From Isoetes taiwanensis (Eukaryota; Streptophyta; Lycopodiopsida; Isoetales; Isoetaceae), in the NCBI GenBank assembly GCA_021234155.1, contig JAJEKV010000080.1, forward strand, positions 1,988,909-2,052,908: a DNA stretch of 64,000 nucleotides. Direction: 5' to 3'. The position numbers and the translations under genes were made by a program. Positions 36,904 to 48,596 of this stretch are shown in pieces (positions within the stretch are counted from its first letter, which is position 1; each line of letters begins with the position of its first letter). Below the pieces are notes generated by a model. That model was not told where the DNA came from, did no database searches, and worked only from the letters and a program-made list of their open reading frames with translations.

Positions 36904-37672
36904 GGTAGCCTTTCTATTTGACAAATGTGCACTAGTAGTAGATGTAATGAGTGTTTCACCCACTAATGTTTTAAGGAATGCCTTGGGCTCCTAGATCCAT
37001 ACGCTTTAATATAGACCAACATTTATGAACATTATAGAAAAGTATGATGAGTACTCTGCTTTTCATATTGTACGAAAATTTAGCTTACAACATCTTGGAG
37101 CTTATTTGATATGCTTATGATCTTACTCACTTTCCATAAGAAGTATCATCTAAAGCTTTGGACAAGGGTGACCATGCAAATTGGAAGATGATCAATACGT
37201 TCTGGAAGAACTATTCATCTTGGTAATTGTTCCCATGGTTGCACCAATTGTCTTTTACTTTCAAGTTCTTGACCTCCTATCCTCTAACAAAATCCCTTCA
37301 TCCTTCTCATATATATCCTGTCAAGATCTATAAGTGTATTCGTCCTATTCTAGAAAACGAAAAGTGTTGTACCAACTGCACCTACCCTTGTATACAAGGC
37401 ATTGCTAACCCTTTGCAACTTACTATACATCATATAAACCTCTTCTTAACCATTGTGGTATAGCATGCATATCTAGTTCCCGTAATTGATATATGTGCAT
37501 GTTCATTTCATATCGGATTTCAGATAACTGGAGATTGTATACCTACGAGGGCACTCGCATGAAAAGCAAGACCTCCATCTAATAGCATTTATTTCCATAA
37601 TGCCCATGCTTGAAAGTCCTACCCTCCCTTGCCCCAAGCCTGCATTTCTGCTAGTTGCGTGTTTTTTTAGCA

Positions 37673-38204
37673 GGGTTGCCTAACCCGAGGTGCACGATTT
37701 CGTGCAATTCTCAATTCTAGCCTATACACGCGACTACTTCGTGCAATTCTAGCCTATACACACGTGTATCCAACATGTAGCTAATTCTAGCCTATACACA
37801 CATGTATCTAACATGTACGCTCGAAGTTACTTGCCTTCCCCCCGCCAAACTTTCCTAACTCCCTCCTCCGACGTGTGCAGCGCTGGCCTCCGATCGTTCA
37901 GGCATTTTTTACTGGGATTCCTTTGGCCTTTAGGCCATGATGGTTCAAGATTAAGTTACTTATGCCATCAGTAGAGGAACCCATGGTCGATTGATCTACT
38001 CCATACAGATCTATGCATAGTATAATGATCAAAAACTGGGGATCCGTTGGTCTATTCGCCATGAACAGTTGGTGTTGTTGGCCGTTGTAGCCAACTAGGG
38101 CATTGATGCTGCTTCTAATATTCAATAGCCAGAGATGGGGTTTTACATATGATCGATGCTGCTTCTAATATTCAATAGCCAGAGATGGAGTTTTACATAT
38201 GATA
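37673..38204. repeat. Short tandem duplications
   Basis: Copies of aattctagcctatacacac...atgta recur between about 37715 and 37830. A 50-nt unit beginning gatgctgcttctaatattca is repeated at 38105-38154 and 38155-38204, followed by a shorter third fragment. They look like replication slippage in non-coding sequence. Confidence 0.7.
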
Positions 38205-38705
38205 TTCAATGGCCAGAGATGTTGCTCTGGTGAAAGAGATGTTTACATGAGTATAGGTATGCAGATCACAACTAAAATTTTCCGCTCTATGCAGCATTCA
38301 ATAGAACAACTAGATCACAACTAGAAGGTGGACGAAAGTCTTATGTGGAAATAAAAGGTCTTGTAAATGGCTGGTGCATAGACTTAGTTTATGTTTCCAT
38401 TGTTTTGTAGATGTATGCTTATGATTCTACAATATTCTTTACAGATACATATCTGATAAGATTCTACATACTGGTGGAATAAATTTACATTTAATTACCT
38501 ATGTGTGAATAATTGCTGTACACATGGTTGGTTCCCATGTGAGCTTATGAAGGTGATACAAGATTTTAAAATATGCTTCACAGAAAGTTTCTGTTATTGT
38601 AAACATAAAACCAGACAATACTTACGACTATGGTGCCCACTATATTAATTTCCGTGTGACTAGTTCTACGTAAGCTTGATCATGTTTACATATACAAGAA
38701 ATTTA

Positions 38706-38729
38706 TCGCGGCGGCCTTGGCCGCCGCGA
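38706..38729. repeat. Perfect GC-rich hairpin
   Basis: TCGCGGCGGCC, a 2-nt TT spacer, then the exact complement GGCCGCCGCGA. The 11-bp stem is all G/C except its terminal pair, in otherwise AT-rich DNA. It has no T-run after it and no adjoining gene, so I do not call it a terminator. Confidence 0.85.
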
Positions 38730-38739
38730 ACATTTCTCT

Positions 38740-40690
38740 TTGCCGACACCCTATGTGTAGGGAAGGGAATCGATGCTCGAACATTTGTTTGCGTATCCTC
38801 TTTCCAATAATAGAAACATAGACATGGAAAAAAGTTCACGGTCTCTTCCTCCAAGTTGGTTGACTCCAAGAGTCATAAAATAAGGGGGAAAAACTATTAT
38901 GAGTGTGCTTATGATGATATGTTCTTTTTCTTATGATAACAGTTTGGGAAATGCTGACATGTTCCTACAATCTAGTTGTTTTGCTTATGATTGAAATTTG
39001 GAGTGCAAATTTCAATAGATTTGTTCATACAATTATCCTTCAAATATCCTTCAAATTGGATATCTCAAATCATCCTCTTTCCTTTGCTTCTCCACAGTTT
39101 CATTTTGTTTGTTGAGGATCTTTTCATATTCTATTAGATACTCAGCTCATGCAAAAGCAAATACAGTGCAAGGTATTGGTCAGCTGTTATTAATGTACTA
39201 AAGGAGGTACATGTTAAAACTTGATGGTCATTCATGTATTATTAAGTTTGTTGTGATAGCAGCTTGATTGAGTGCTAAGATTGTGGGCGCAGACTTTTGA
39301 GCAACTTTACAACAATTAATTCTCCTGACATTCGGGTGATCCTTTTATATAAATTGGAATCTTATATCCCATGTCATACTTCAAAGCCTAAAAATACTGG
39401 CAAATAGTTCAATATAAGACACGGCCATAACAAACAAATATCAGCCAATGAAACAAACCTCATTGATAGCTTTGATGATGTTTCAGATGCTTCTCATGGC
39501 ATACCCATCTACTTTCACTACAACACAGGAACCTAGATCTCGCGAGGATATCCATGAAGCTCGATCAGCCACACGACCTGTTGAAGCCCCACAACCTAAA
39601 AGCCTGCACTAGGAGCAGATCATGGCAAAGGTATCAAGCAATATCCTTCTAATCTGTCAAGATATCTTAGGAGCGGAAAAATAGGAGAGCCTCACTTGTT
39701 TCTATAGATTTATCAGAGAAACCCATACAGAGCTAAGAATGTTATTTAGAGAAACTCACATCCTTGAATTTGTCTTCTTGAAATTGTTTGGGGATGTAGG
39801 ATACTCATGCAAAAACGCAAACATCAAAAGATTTCCCGCGAAATAGAAGGTACCTGCCTCTGATTCGAGAGCTTGGGCCTCCCTAAGACTGGCCATGAAA
39901 GAGGCTGAAATGAAGCCACTGCCATACCTGTTAATATGATGCTGAAGATGATGATGCACTCATGCAAAGGGAAAAACATCATCTAACGAGAAGAACTTTA
40001 GCCCCATTATGGTACAGAGCTGTAAAGAGGGCACCAAAAAGGCAAGATCTGGCATCCACAATTTGCATATTCTAAACATCTGGCATCCACATGAGCATTA
40101 CATTATTGCAGACTTTCTGCCTTGCAGGCTGTAGATGAGAGCCGAAGCCCCACTAGACGGTAGACATTGATAAAAAAGAATAATCCTTTTGGCAGCAGAA
40201 AGAAAGTAGGCAGGACAAATAGCAAAATGACCTAGTCCAAAATCGGGGAACAAACAGCAAAAGGTGAAGATAATAACTGTATCATTGCAAGCAGATGAAG
40301 ATTAACCCTGAAAATAGAAAAATAAAAATGTCACATTTATCTTGGGCTAAGAAAACTTCCATTGCATCAAATACCAGCTAAAAAAATAGCTATCAAATAG
40401 GGCCTTTTGATGCAAAAGGGCTTCAACGGATTAGGTTGCAAGAGAATCAAGGAGGCTCTTACTATAAAATCTTGCACACCTCTAAAACTGAGCTTGTTGC
40501 TCATCTGCCGAAGGCATCTACCAATACCATAATATAGAGGCGGATTGCAGACTCGCCGTGTTACTTACCCATATGATTTCACCCATATGCTGCAATATCA
40601 ACATTCAGATTACATGGCCTAGTGCCCCAAACACTTCATACGAGCGCATAGAGTCAGACTCAAGAATGATTGTGCTAACTTTTCCAATGT
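38740..40690. other. No gene recognised
   Basis: A 67-residue minus frame at 39756-39959 (with FISASFMASLREAQALESEA) has protein-like composition but no recognised family or splice partners. The remainder shows no coding or repeat structure that I could support. Confidence 0.35.
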
Positions 40691-40723
40691 TTTCAGCAAA
40701 GCAGCAGAACATATGGCAGTGGG

Positions 40724-42710
40724 ATGGGCCAATTTATGAAGCTCAGGTTTGATGATAACAGTTTTCAGTCATTTCGAGATATTCTACTGGCTTTTGAAGT
40801 TATATCAGGGGTAGGACTCAATGCCAGCAAGTGCTCGATTATGTGGGCATTAGAAAGTGACATCGACCCAAGAGCTAGAGGTTTGGGTTTCCCAGTGGTG
40901 GGACCTGGAGAGTCGGTTAAGCTACTGGGTCTACCCCTTGTCCTCTCTGACAGTGTAAAGGGACCATGGGCCCCTATTCTAGACAAGCTGCGAAAAAAGG
41001 TAGGGTTGTGGTCTACCAAGTCTTTGGCAACCTCAGGTAGAGTCATGGTGGCTAACGCAGTTCTGGCTGCCTCTCATGTTTATTATTCATCGGTTATGGC
41101 AAGGTTATGGTGGCCCAAAAAGGAGTATATAATCAAATGCAGGTTATTATCAGGAAATTCATTTGGGGCGGTATGGCCAAAGTAGGTTGGAATGAGTTAT
41201 GTCGTGGCAAAAAGGATGGAGGATTGGGTTGCAAAGATCTCTTCATGCAAGCGCAAGCCCTAGCTGCTAAATTTGTATGGAGAGCTTTAAATGGTGAGTC
41301 ATCTCCAGCTTTGAGATCTGTATCCTATTGGTTAAAGTTAGGTAAGTTGGAAGGCAAGCCCTCTCTACCCCGAGATGAGCTAGGGGCATTACACTACAGT
41401 TTTAAGATGGCTCCTAGAACATCTTCAGTTATGAGAAGGATTCTCTAGGCCTGGAAGGATGTATAACACATATTTACTCCTACGATTCCCCCTAGGGAAG
41501 CAGGGGGGTTTAGTATATTCTGGAACATACGGATTTGGGAAAGGGGAGGGCTCCCCCTAGCCCTCTCCCATCCTCGCATCTTCATTAAATGGAAGAATTC
41601 AGGTATTACACAGTTGCAACATTTGTGGGTTGATGGTAGATGGACTTGTTGGACGAAGTTCAAAAGGAGAGTTCCCTCTGCAGGGGAAGGGGATAGGACA
41701 GTATTACGAGAGATTTTTGAGAATGTTACCTATGTGACAGGAGTTGTTGGGCTGCAAGAAAGATGGTTACTCGATGGACAGGGGCATTATAGTGTGTCAA
41801 AGATCTATCAGTCTCTAGGCCGAGACACTCCCTTGAAAGCGGGGGTCTCTTGGATATGAGTAATGTAGTGGCTAAAGCAGCTTTAGCCAATTCCTGGAAA
41901 TCTCTCTACTCTAAGAAGATTCAATTCTTTAGATGGCTGGCCTTTCAAGGGGGGTTGAGTACAAATGTGAGTTTATATAACAAAGGGTATGATAGATGAG
42001 GACAAGTGTTCACTTGGATGTCCGGTTCGCGAGTCTACTAGGCATCTTCTCTTCTGCCCCTTGATCATGGAGTTTTGGCACCGGGTCAGGTCCATTATTG
42101 GTTTTATCGTACTTGATCCGAAATGGCCGACCGATCACGATTTGGATAGATCTTTGTATTGAAGCCTCGCTTGTGAACATTGCTTTACGGGTAATTTGGA
42201 AACACCGTTGTGATGTTGGTATTGGAGGGCTTGGGATCTCCATTGTAAAACTGAAAAATATGTTTAATCTGGAAGTGGCACTGATGGGTTTATCTCACCA
42301 TAGGCAGAAAGGCAGGGGATATAACAGAGGACTTGACAGAATAGGTACTTTAGAAGGGTTCTATTCCTTCTTTAGGTGTCATTGGCTCTATAAGAAGGTG
42401 ATGGAGGAAAATGATGTTGATAAGGTTGCTGCTAATGTTGCAGCTATTCAATGTTAACTATATCAAGTGGAGGGTCTGGGTGTGGAAAAGGAGTTGGCTC
42501 TCTCTATAGTACCTACCCTCTGGAGAAGACTGGTGATCTCCCATATAGTATCCATATGGTGGGGGAGAAGAGGTGAGGCTCTCTTGAGTACTTCCTGGGT
42601 GATACCCTCCTCATTTAGCTACAATTCTTTCAATCTTCCCTTACAAGGGGACCTTGTACTTTATACTATATATTTATGAATCTAATCTCTTACCCTCAAA
42701 AAAAAAAAAA
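40724..42710 (+). mobile_element. LINE (non-LTR retrotransposon) 3' half, 5'-truncated and decayed
   Basis: The C-terminal half of a LINE ORF2 is present in shifting plus frames. It starts with LAFEVISGVGLNASKCSIMW and SVKLLGLPL (reverse transcriptase end), then the thumb region VIIRKFIWGGMAKVGWNELC and KDGGLGCKDLFMQAQALAAKFVWR (about 41140-41290). Weaker remnants of the downstream zinc-binding region follow to about 42600. It ends in a run of about 15 A at 42696-42710. The catalytic FADD-type motif and everything 5' of it are missing, as expected of incomplete reverse transcription. No clear target-site duplication was found. Confidence 0.85.
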
Positions 42711-42711
42711 A

Positions 42712-43925
42712 AACCCCAAAATCTGAAACCAGACTTCCAAACTTAATATTTCCCTTTGAAAATATTAAATCTGCCTTTAGCAGTCCTAGATAAATGACAG
42801 GAACATTTAACTAGGCCAAGGAAAGGACATTAAATAATTTTAACCATTATACACATAATAATGACACAACTTCCATTCAATCATTTTAAAGATTCATATA
42901 TTTACATCAGAGAAGCTGGTAGTCAACTGTTTTCTGAAATGAATATACATAAGAACATCATAGGACAGTTTATAAAACAAATATATGAGTTCCAGATACA
43001 ACACTTGTTATCCCATAGGAATAATCTTACTTGAAAACTCGTATTGCTTGAACCATCAGCTTAGACAAATAGATACATCAAAGCATGGAGCAAGAAACCT
43101 TGTTACCTGCAGTAAACCAGCCAAAAATTAGCCTAAGAAGGGTAATAATGACAGCACTGACAGGTAAGCATTAGGTTTCTTGGGTTATCCCCTTCACCAT
43201 GTTTATACCAGATGTACCATAGCAAAAAAGCATGTCATAGCAAAATAGAGGTTAGAATAAAGCAACTTATAATGGCAGAATAGTTCGTATCCCTGTTTAA
43301 AAGCTGGAGTACATCGATTCCTATACTCCTATTTGTCAACCAGACCATAACATTTAGACACCAGCATTATTATGCATGATATTAGTCCTTAATATTTTCC
43401 ACATAACTGCAGTCAGTATATTAAGGATCACCAATTGTTAGTATACATTCCCTAGAGATCTACAAACAACAATTGATTCAGATTCCCCATAAGTCTTACT
43501 CCTGATATATATATGTAACTTAATAAGATAACCTCATGTCCTGATGTTTTGTATTTTTTAACCACAAGAGCAAATCCAGCATGAAGAATCCAATAATCAG
43601 TTATTGTGGCAGATGTAACATCCGATCTACTATTGCATCCCTACATATCCCAGAATACAACTGAAATGTAACCTTATACCAACTAGAACAAAACAAGAAC
43701 AAGATCTGCACTCCTAAGGGAGGTGTACATAACCACACTAGGTCTGGTTTAATAACCAAATCAGCAATACTGACCCAAAGTACAGAAAGTAGATACCACA
43801 GAACTACCTTTACTAATTTAGCATAGTAGCCAGATGAAACATCTAAACTACTAGGAACAGCATAATCGAATAATGTAAATACATTCTGGGCCATATAGTC
43901 ATAGGTATTAATTCATATACAGGCC
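42712..43925. other. No confident gene; one copy of the recurring splice-site module
   Basis: At about 43098-43200 (tacctgcagtaaaccagcc... ttagcctaagaagggtaat... cattaggtttct) lies a diverged copy of a motif also found near 45655, 56048 and 58048. On the minus strand it reads as CTGCAG|GTA, a splice donor, so an exon of the unknown minus-strand locus may end here. A weak minus frame at 43601-43894 has no recognised content. Confidence 0.35.
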
Positions 43926-43928
43926 TGT

Positions 43929-44429
43929 TCAGATCAACTTAAAAGCGCTTAATACCTCAAACTGCTGTCTACAATTTCTTACGAAGTACATCAAATTGGT
44001 AAGCAAATGCATACAAGCAATCCAAATAACCTGAATATTTGACGCTCCAGAGGAAACTCCTATGTGTTGTGGGGCAAATGCATCAGATCCAGCTTCATGA
44101 ATGGGCTCACATCCCTTATTGCTATCGTTTCCACAAATCTTCTCATCCTGTGCCAGCTTTTCTGCAGCTACACTGCTACTATCTTTACCTTTAGCAGTCT
44201 TATCCACAACTACCTTAGGCACATCACTGATCTTAACTGGTAGAGCACTTTTGGCAGCTTTCCGAAATTCCCATACCTTCTTTCTTTTGGGGGCCAGACT
44301 TGCCTCCAGATCTAATTTCCTCCTGGTGGCCATATTCAAATCACCTTTCTTCCTACCCATGCTGGAAGATAAGATAGCCCCCAGGCAGCATAATTCCGGC
44401 ACAGACACATGCATTGTGAATCTGCCCAC
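43929..44429 (-). CDS. Lysine-rich exon of an unknown gene
   Basis: A 166-codon minus frame. From an internal ATG at about 44360 it reads MGRKKGDLNMATRRKLDLE, then APKRKKVWEFRKAAKSALP, two basic clusters that look like nuclear localisation signals. A Ser/Ala/Asp-rich linker follows (KGKDSSSVAAEKLAQDEK). At about 44038 the context CAG|GTTATT suggests a splice donor after SGASNIQ, so the last 36 codons may be intron. Upstream on the same strand lie the exon-like pieces of the duplicated block. Family not recognised. Confidence 0.35.
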   Translation of the reverse strand: MGRFTMHVSVPELCCLGAILSSSMGRKKGDLNMATRRKLDLEASLAPKRKKVWEFRKAAKSALPVKISDVPKVVVDKTAKGKDSSSVAAEKLAQDEKICGNDSNKGCEPIHEAGSDAFAPQHIGVSSGASNIQVIWIACMHLLTNLMYFVRNCRQQFEVLSAFKLI

Positions 44430-44825
44430 TTCTATTTAACCTTGGCTTAGTCCTTAGCAAGGTTCGTGCTGCTCAGCCGTGTCCTTAAGCCATCATACAT
44501 CATGTACCTGTAAATTTCAAGATAAAGAAATAACTTCCAAATTTCCAGCTAACGCCAGTGACGGATTGAGGTACAACCATCTCCAACGACACCCATCACA
44601 CGGCTGCGCCATTTGTATATCACAGTAACCCTAAAACTGCTGTACCTAACCACAATACTTGTATTTTTTCAAATATTGCAATGTTGCAATGTTTAACTCA
44701 TATGCCAACAACCAACACTAAGTTTCAAAATATGAGCCCATGGTAATAATGCCTTAGCCCCACAAAATTCACAACATTCTACAGAACATGTCATATAATA
44801 AAAAAAAAAAAAAAAAAAAAAAAAA

Positions 44826-47262
44826 TCAGTCCACTCTAGCCTTAGCAACAGCCAACTAGCCATGACATCCACCCAGGTCAATCCCTGTGGTAGTCTTATC
44901 TGCCCATACTAGAAAATTAATCCATGATGGCACTGAGTTCTCAATCATCAAGTATTTAGCTCATAACCTAGTCAAATCCATGTTTCAAATTAGACCCAAG
45001 TCCTAATTACCTATGCTCTATCATGTTATACACATGTCATAGACCATTGTCTATCAGATTTTTAGAGGCCACGAGCACTGTAGCATCCAGCCTAGTTACT
45101 GCATGTTTACACTAGTCATTATGCATACGCATGTGGAAATGACCCCCTTACTGTCTATAATTGCTCAGCCATTGCCAGCCTCGTATACACTATTACTCAA
45201 CCTGTGTGTCTACACTTTAGACTTCACTACTCATAAAAAACAGAAATATTTTAAATAAAACTTGGATCATGTCATTACAATATTTGATACAGTCAAAAGA
45301 GATTCTCGAGGTATTCAAAAGCAATGATATATTACTGTACTTCTGCCATAATGGCCAGCATAACTGGGAATCTTAAATCAGCCCTATCAGAAAGGCATAA
45401 ATATCCATAAGTCATAGCAAAATTGACTGCATTGTATGATGCTTTTAGAAAACTTATATATTCATTTACCTGAATACATATAAATAAGATCCTACTACAA
45501 TTGAAAGTAAAATGTAGCAGTTCTTCCCTCACAAAACCCAGTGGCAGCGACTCCATACGAGCCTGATTCCGTAAGTCCTCCATAGCTAATCCTTCTTTAC
45601 CAGTTGGATCATGAAATTGAAAGCAAAAAGACAACAATAAGAGGAGAAACCGGTACTTGCAGCCAAACGACACAACATTAGCATAAGAATGGTAATGAGT
45701 GAAGGGCCAAAAGGTACATTAGGTTTCTCAGCTCTTCGCTAATCATCTATTGTAGCCTTTTTATCCTCAAAACATTACCAGCTAGAAAGGATCAAAGGAA
45801 ATTAGCTTCCTAACAAAGCTCCAAGTTACGATGTACTTTTACATTGTTTAGAAACTAATGAAAAAGCATTCAGATCATACTCCTATGCCACAGTAGACCA
45901 AGAACTATGATTAAATAAGCCCTATTTTAAAGGCCTACAAGCACTAAACTTGATGCAAGAACTGGATGCGAACACCCTGTCACAATAAATATAGTATATC
46001 ACTACAGCAAACCTGAAAGTACTCGTGTTCATATTTAGAATCCACATCTTGTGCGTATTGGACACTATTCCTGAATCTGGAGCCAGCATATCTGCTTCAC
46101 TCTCCATTCTAGCATATCAGCTTCACTCTCCATTCTGCTTGCCCACATATCTAAGTTTGTGAGCTTTAGAACCCTGTCGGTTTTGCCAGGGGCACCAGTT
46201 TTGCCTTCAATATCTATCTCCTCCTTATTAACTTCAAGGCCGCTTTTAGAACTTCAAGAAAAGCCACTCCTCTTCCGGAGCTTCCACACTGTTTTAGCTG
46301 ATATTCAAGCATCTTGTAATTGTTGTATATATCCATAAGGGCATTTATTCCCGCCCATTGCATGTACCATCAAGAAAATATCCTCCGGTTCACAAATTAA
46401 ATTGTAAAATCCTCAGAAATCCTAGACCTGGCTTATGGCATTAACATACCTTCTCTGTGTAAAGCCTATACTTTCAGTATTGCATCCAGTTTCAGCATCA
46501 GCAATGTCAGAAATCATGATCTCGAGCCACAGTCCATGTACCCGACGTGTGATGTTCCACACAAATTCGTCCATCTCTGTGGTGCGTAGTCCAGGTTTAG
46601 AACCGTGGACCAAACCCTGCCCATTGCTTACACCACAGTAATAACAGTCATTTGCTTCTGGCATGTGGACTTACCAACTCCACCGCAATCTTAAACCAAG
46701 GTCATAGCATAGATTTACACTCCATGTCTAAGGCCTATTTATGTCAGAATACCGCACCTCAAACACCAACCACTGCACCAGAATAAGATGTTTTGCACAT
46801 AATCCCTTACCATTGTGGTGCTAAGTCAGGGTTAATGGCCGTGAACCCAGCCTTGCTCGTGTAGAGCATCTCCATAGTCCATCGGTTTGTACCCTAAACC
46901 CGGGTTTGATAATTTGTGGAGTTAACGAAACAAATTTCTGGCACTACAGTAATAGCCATTACAGGCTAAACCATAATTAAGTTAAACCCATATACTAGTG
47001 TGCTCACCAAATAGTGTATTAAAAGCTTGTAAAAATTAAGCCCAAGTGAGCCAAGTCCCTGCCCTTAGAACCATAGTCACACACTAATTAAAAATAAGAC
47101 ATTATTGTAGAATTATCCATGTACAAATAAAAAACCTTTAGATTTAAGCACCCTGCATCCTATCACAGTCCAAAGACCATATATATAAGTAAAAGCCTTC
47201 ATGTCTAAGCCTGAGTATCACATAGATATGTAGCAATGCAATTGTTTACTAATATATATATA
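44826..47262 (-). repeat. Copy A of a 2.44-kb direct duplication carrying exon-like minus frames
   Basis: Nearly identical to 57208-59653, same orientation; I estimate well over 90 percent identity by eye. Both copies start just after a long A-tract (44801-44825 here) and end in a TA microsatellite. Exon-like minus-strand pieces include one with INALMDIYNNYKMLEYQLKQC (about 46340-46290), one with KTDRVLKLTNLDMWASRMES (about 46180-46110), one with DSGIVSNTHKMWILNMNT (about 46080-46020) and one with EFVWNITRRVHGLWLEIMIS (about 46570-46510). No family recognised. It may be a mobile element, or a duplicated gene segment. Confidence 0.85.
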
Positions 47263-47696
47263 CAAGAAAATAATCTATTTTGGATCTATGCAATATTTTT
47301 AAAACATTTTCTATTTTTAGACTGAGGCGCTTGCCCTGAGCATTTAGAATATTTTTTTTTTCAAGATTTATATTGTACACCTTTATTATGAAACATTTTA
47401 GAACATTCTATTGTCGCTCTTTGCAAAATCTTAAAAAAACTCTAAGATTTCATCAAGATTTTCTTAGATTCCCTTAGATATTATGAAGATTCCCTTAGAT
47501 TCAATTGGATTTTAAGAGATTCCGTTAGACTTGTATATTTTCCTAGATTCTCTTACAATTTATGATATTCCCTTTCTTGATTTTACAACTTTCTGGAACA
47601 TTTTGAAACTTTCAAAACATCCTAGAATATTATAGTCTATTTTATCTTAATTACAATACCCTTAAGTATATTTAAAACATAAATTTGTCATAGAAT

Positions 47697-48131
47697 TGAT
47701 GCTTGGTCTAGTGGTTAGAGTGGGGGGTTTGGAGGGTTGAGGACCAGGGTTCGAATCCCCCCAATAACATAAAACATTTTAGAAGCCTTTCCTTAAGGAA
47801 CGAGCATTCAATATGAGCCTTAGGATCTTAGACTCGATCAACGATCAAGATCTCACCATATAAAAGAGATATGAGCCGTAGGATCTATTACATATAATTC
47901 CCAAAGCCACGTGGACCGTAGGATGTGTCCCCAAGCCACGTGAGCCGTCGAATCTTGGACCGACGGTCAAGATCAGATCAATCTGGACCATAGGACCATG
48001 GTACTCCCAGGCCATCTGGGCCGTAGGATACGTCCCAAACCCACATGAGCCGTCGGATCTCGAACGGACGGCCGGATAAGCGCGAAACATAAGAACATAG
48101 ATAGATCAGATATATATATAAAAAAAAAAAA
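47697..48131 (+). mobile_element. tRNA-derived SINE-like element
   Basis: Positions 47704-47714 (tggtctagtgg) fit a pol III box A and 47749-47759 (gttcgaatccc) a box B, at tRNA spacing. The acceptor stem does not pair and the T stem keeps only three pairs, so this is not a working tRNA gene. The body to the right holds diverged repeats of gagccgtaggatct/ccacgtgagccgtcg and ends in an A-run at about 48119-48131. A head with box A and box B, an unrelated body and an A-tail together define a SINE. No flanking target duplication was found. Confidence 0.6.
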
Positions 48132-48139
48132 ATCCTTTT

Positions 48140-48596
48140 GAGTCTGTTAAGACCATAGGACAGACTTAGGCCTTATAGTTCCATTTGGAAAAATAAGACC
48201 CTACAATTGCAATCCTAGAGATAGACAAGGTGATATCTACATCTAGGCCCTGATAAGGATATCTAAGACAAAAGACTAATATTTCTCAAAGGACACTAGT
48301 TCAAAATGTTAAGTAAACTATTCTATCTTTCATTTTTATGGTGGTCTTTATTATGCTGCTTTTCTGGATCTCATGTATAGCTACAACATGGACATATGGC
48401 ATGCTTAACTGCTCAATTAGCTAAACCTTTCATACTTAGAAAGGTCACGTTTTGTTTACTCATAAAACATTTTTTATGGGGGTAGGAAGAGACACAATCT
48501 TCCAGAGAATATCACGTACACATACTAAGAACAAACTATCATGTCCTATTTCATGCATACAATGAATTTAGTCAAAGATAAAAACTTTTAACATAC
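48140..48596. other. No gene seen
   Basis: AT-rich non-coding sequence between the SINE-like element and the 3' end of the 499-residue frame. A GTATGT lies right after the frame's stop (AAAATAG|GTATGT), which could be a splice donor if translation continued. Confidence 0.35.

Noticed and set aside
38706-38729. Transcription terminator
   Set aside because: No T-run, no adjoining gene, and this is a eukaryotic region.
44826-47262. Helitron assignment for the 2.44-kb block
   Set aside because: The right end CTAA|T fits, but the left end is not a consistent TC after A in both copies and the subterminal hairpin is only about 4 bp; no RepHel coding is present. Kept only as a hypothesis.
47697-47768. 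A possible functional tRNA gene
   Set aside because: Box A and box B are good, but the acceptor stem does not pair, the T stem keeps three pairs and no anticodon stem can be drawn. Better read as the head of a SINE.
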